DNA of 6,023 nucleotides from Gammaproteobacteria bacterium (lineage in GTDB: Bacteria; Pseudomonadota; Gammaproteobacteria; QOAV01). Within the stretch, counting starts at the first letter, position 1. Every line of letters begins with the position of its first letter. Below are positions 5,834-6,023 of this stretch, one piece after another. The stretch spans positions 1 to 6,023 of the forward strand of contig QOAV01000201.1 in the NCBI GenBank assembly GCA_003972845.1, read 5' to 3'. The notes under the pieces were generated by a model. The model was given only the letters and a program-made list of their open reading frames with translations. It did no database searches and was not told where the DNA came from. The translations under genes and the position numbers were made by a program.

Positions 5834-6023
5834 GGACTGGATTTTCCCCGACTGGCCCGCGCCGGCCAATATCCGGGCGGTTTCTACGACCCGCAATGGC
5901 GGCGTCAGCGTTGCGCCGTGGAACAGTATGAATCCGGCCAGCCACACCGAAGATGATGTTGCCCATGTGATGCAAAATCGCCGGATTCTGCGCCAGAGCG
6001 GAGAATTGCCGGCCGAGCCTCTG
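5814..6023 (+). CDS. pgeF: Peptidoglycan editing factor PgeF / YfiH-type multicopper polyphenol oxidase family (N-terminal part)
   Basis: The first 70 codons of a gene running off the right edge. The fragment matches the YfiH/LACC1-family N-terminus: an aromatic start (DWIFPDWPAPANIRAV), the hallmark STTRNGGVS (residues 24-32) and a following APWNSMN...H segment with ENR-like NRRIL (56-60 region). Family members are cytoplasmic; E. coli YfiH was linked to removing wrongly incorporated amino acids from peptidoglycan precursors, and LACC1-type relatives act on purine nucleosides. The metal-binding His and Cys residues of the active site lie further along and are not visible. It overlaps rluD by 20 bases (5814-5833), implying one transcript and coupled translation, and the rluD-pgeF order is the common gammaproteobacterial one. 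The segment usually reading SLNLG.H.GDD is SMNPASHTEDD here, a divergent version. Confidence 0.88.
   Translation, partial: MIHTATEDWIFPDWPAPANIRAVSTTRNGGVSVAPWNSMNPASHTEDDVAHVMQNRRILRQSGELPAEPL

Overview
The window looks like chromosomal core-genome DNA of a gammaproteobacterium. It is moderately GC-rich, its SucA, SucB, BamD and RluD resemble the E. coli proteins over their full visible length, and it carries the familiar bamD / rluD / pgeF cluster. The genus cannot be fixed from the sequence alone. I see no rRNA, tRNA, CRISPR array, insertion sequence, phage gene or other sign of recent transfer.

Layout. Positions 1-1004 (minus strand) hold most of sucB, the E2 succinyltransferase of the 2-oxoglutarate dehydrogenase complex; its C-terminus lies beyond the left edge. 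Positions 1001-3841 (minus) hold complete sucA, the E1 subunit, which overlaps sucB by four bases (GTGA). Positions 3842-3996 are a 155-base leader or intergenic region with a possible -10 box, an 8-bp hairpin and a short ORF with a good ribosome binding site whose end overlaps the sucA start. Positions 3997-4785 (minus) hold bamD, an outer-membrane assembly lipoprotein. Positions 4786-4843 are a short divergent intergenic region. Positions 4844-5833 (plus) hold rluD, the 23S rRNA pseudouridine synthase. Position 5814 to the right edge (plus) holds the first 70 codons of pgeF (yfiH), overlapping rluD by 20 bases.

How the genes fit together. SucA and SucB are consecutive components of one TCA-cycle complex and are probably translationally coupled. 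BamD, RluD and PgeF serve envelope assembly, ribosome maturation and peptidoglycan fidelity; their adjacency is a conserved gammaproteobacterial arrangement rather than a pathway. The unusual layout is that sucAB follows bamD on the same strand, where E. coli has the sdh genes upstream of sucA.

I found no evidence for a new multi-gene system. The parts most worth a second look are non-coding or translational: the sucA leader, and the lack of a Shine-Dalgarno sequence at both the sucA and rluD starts.
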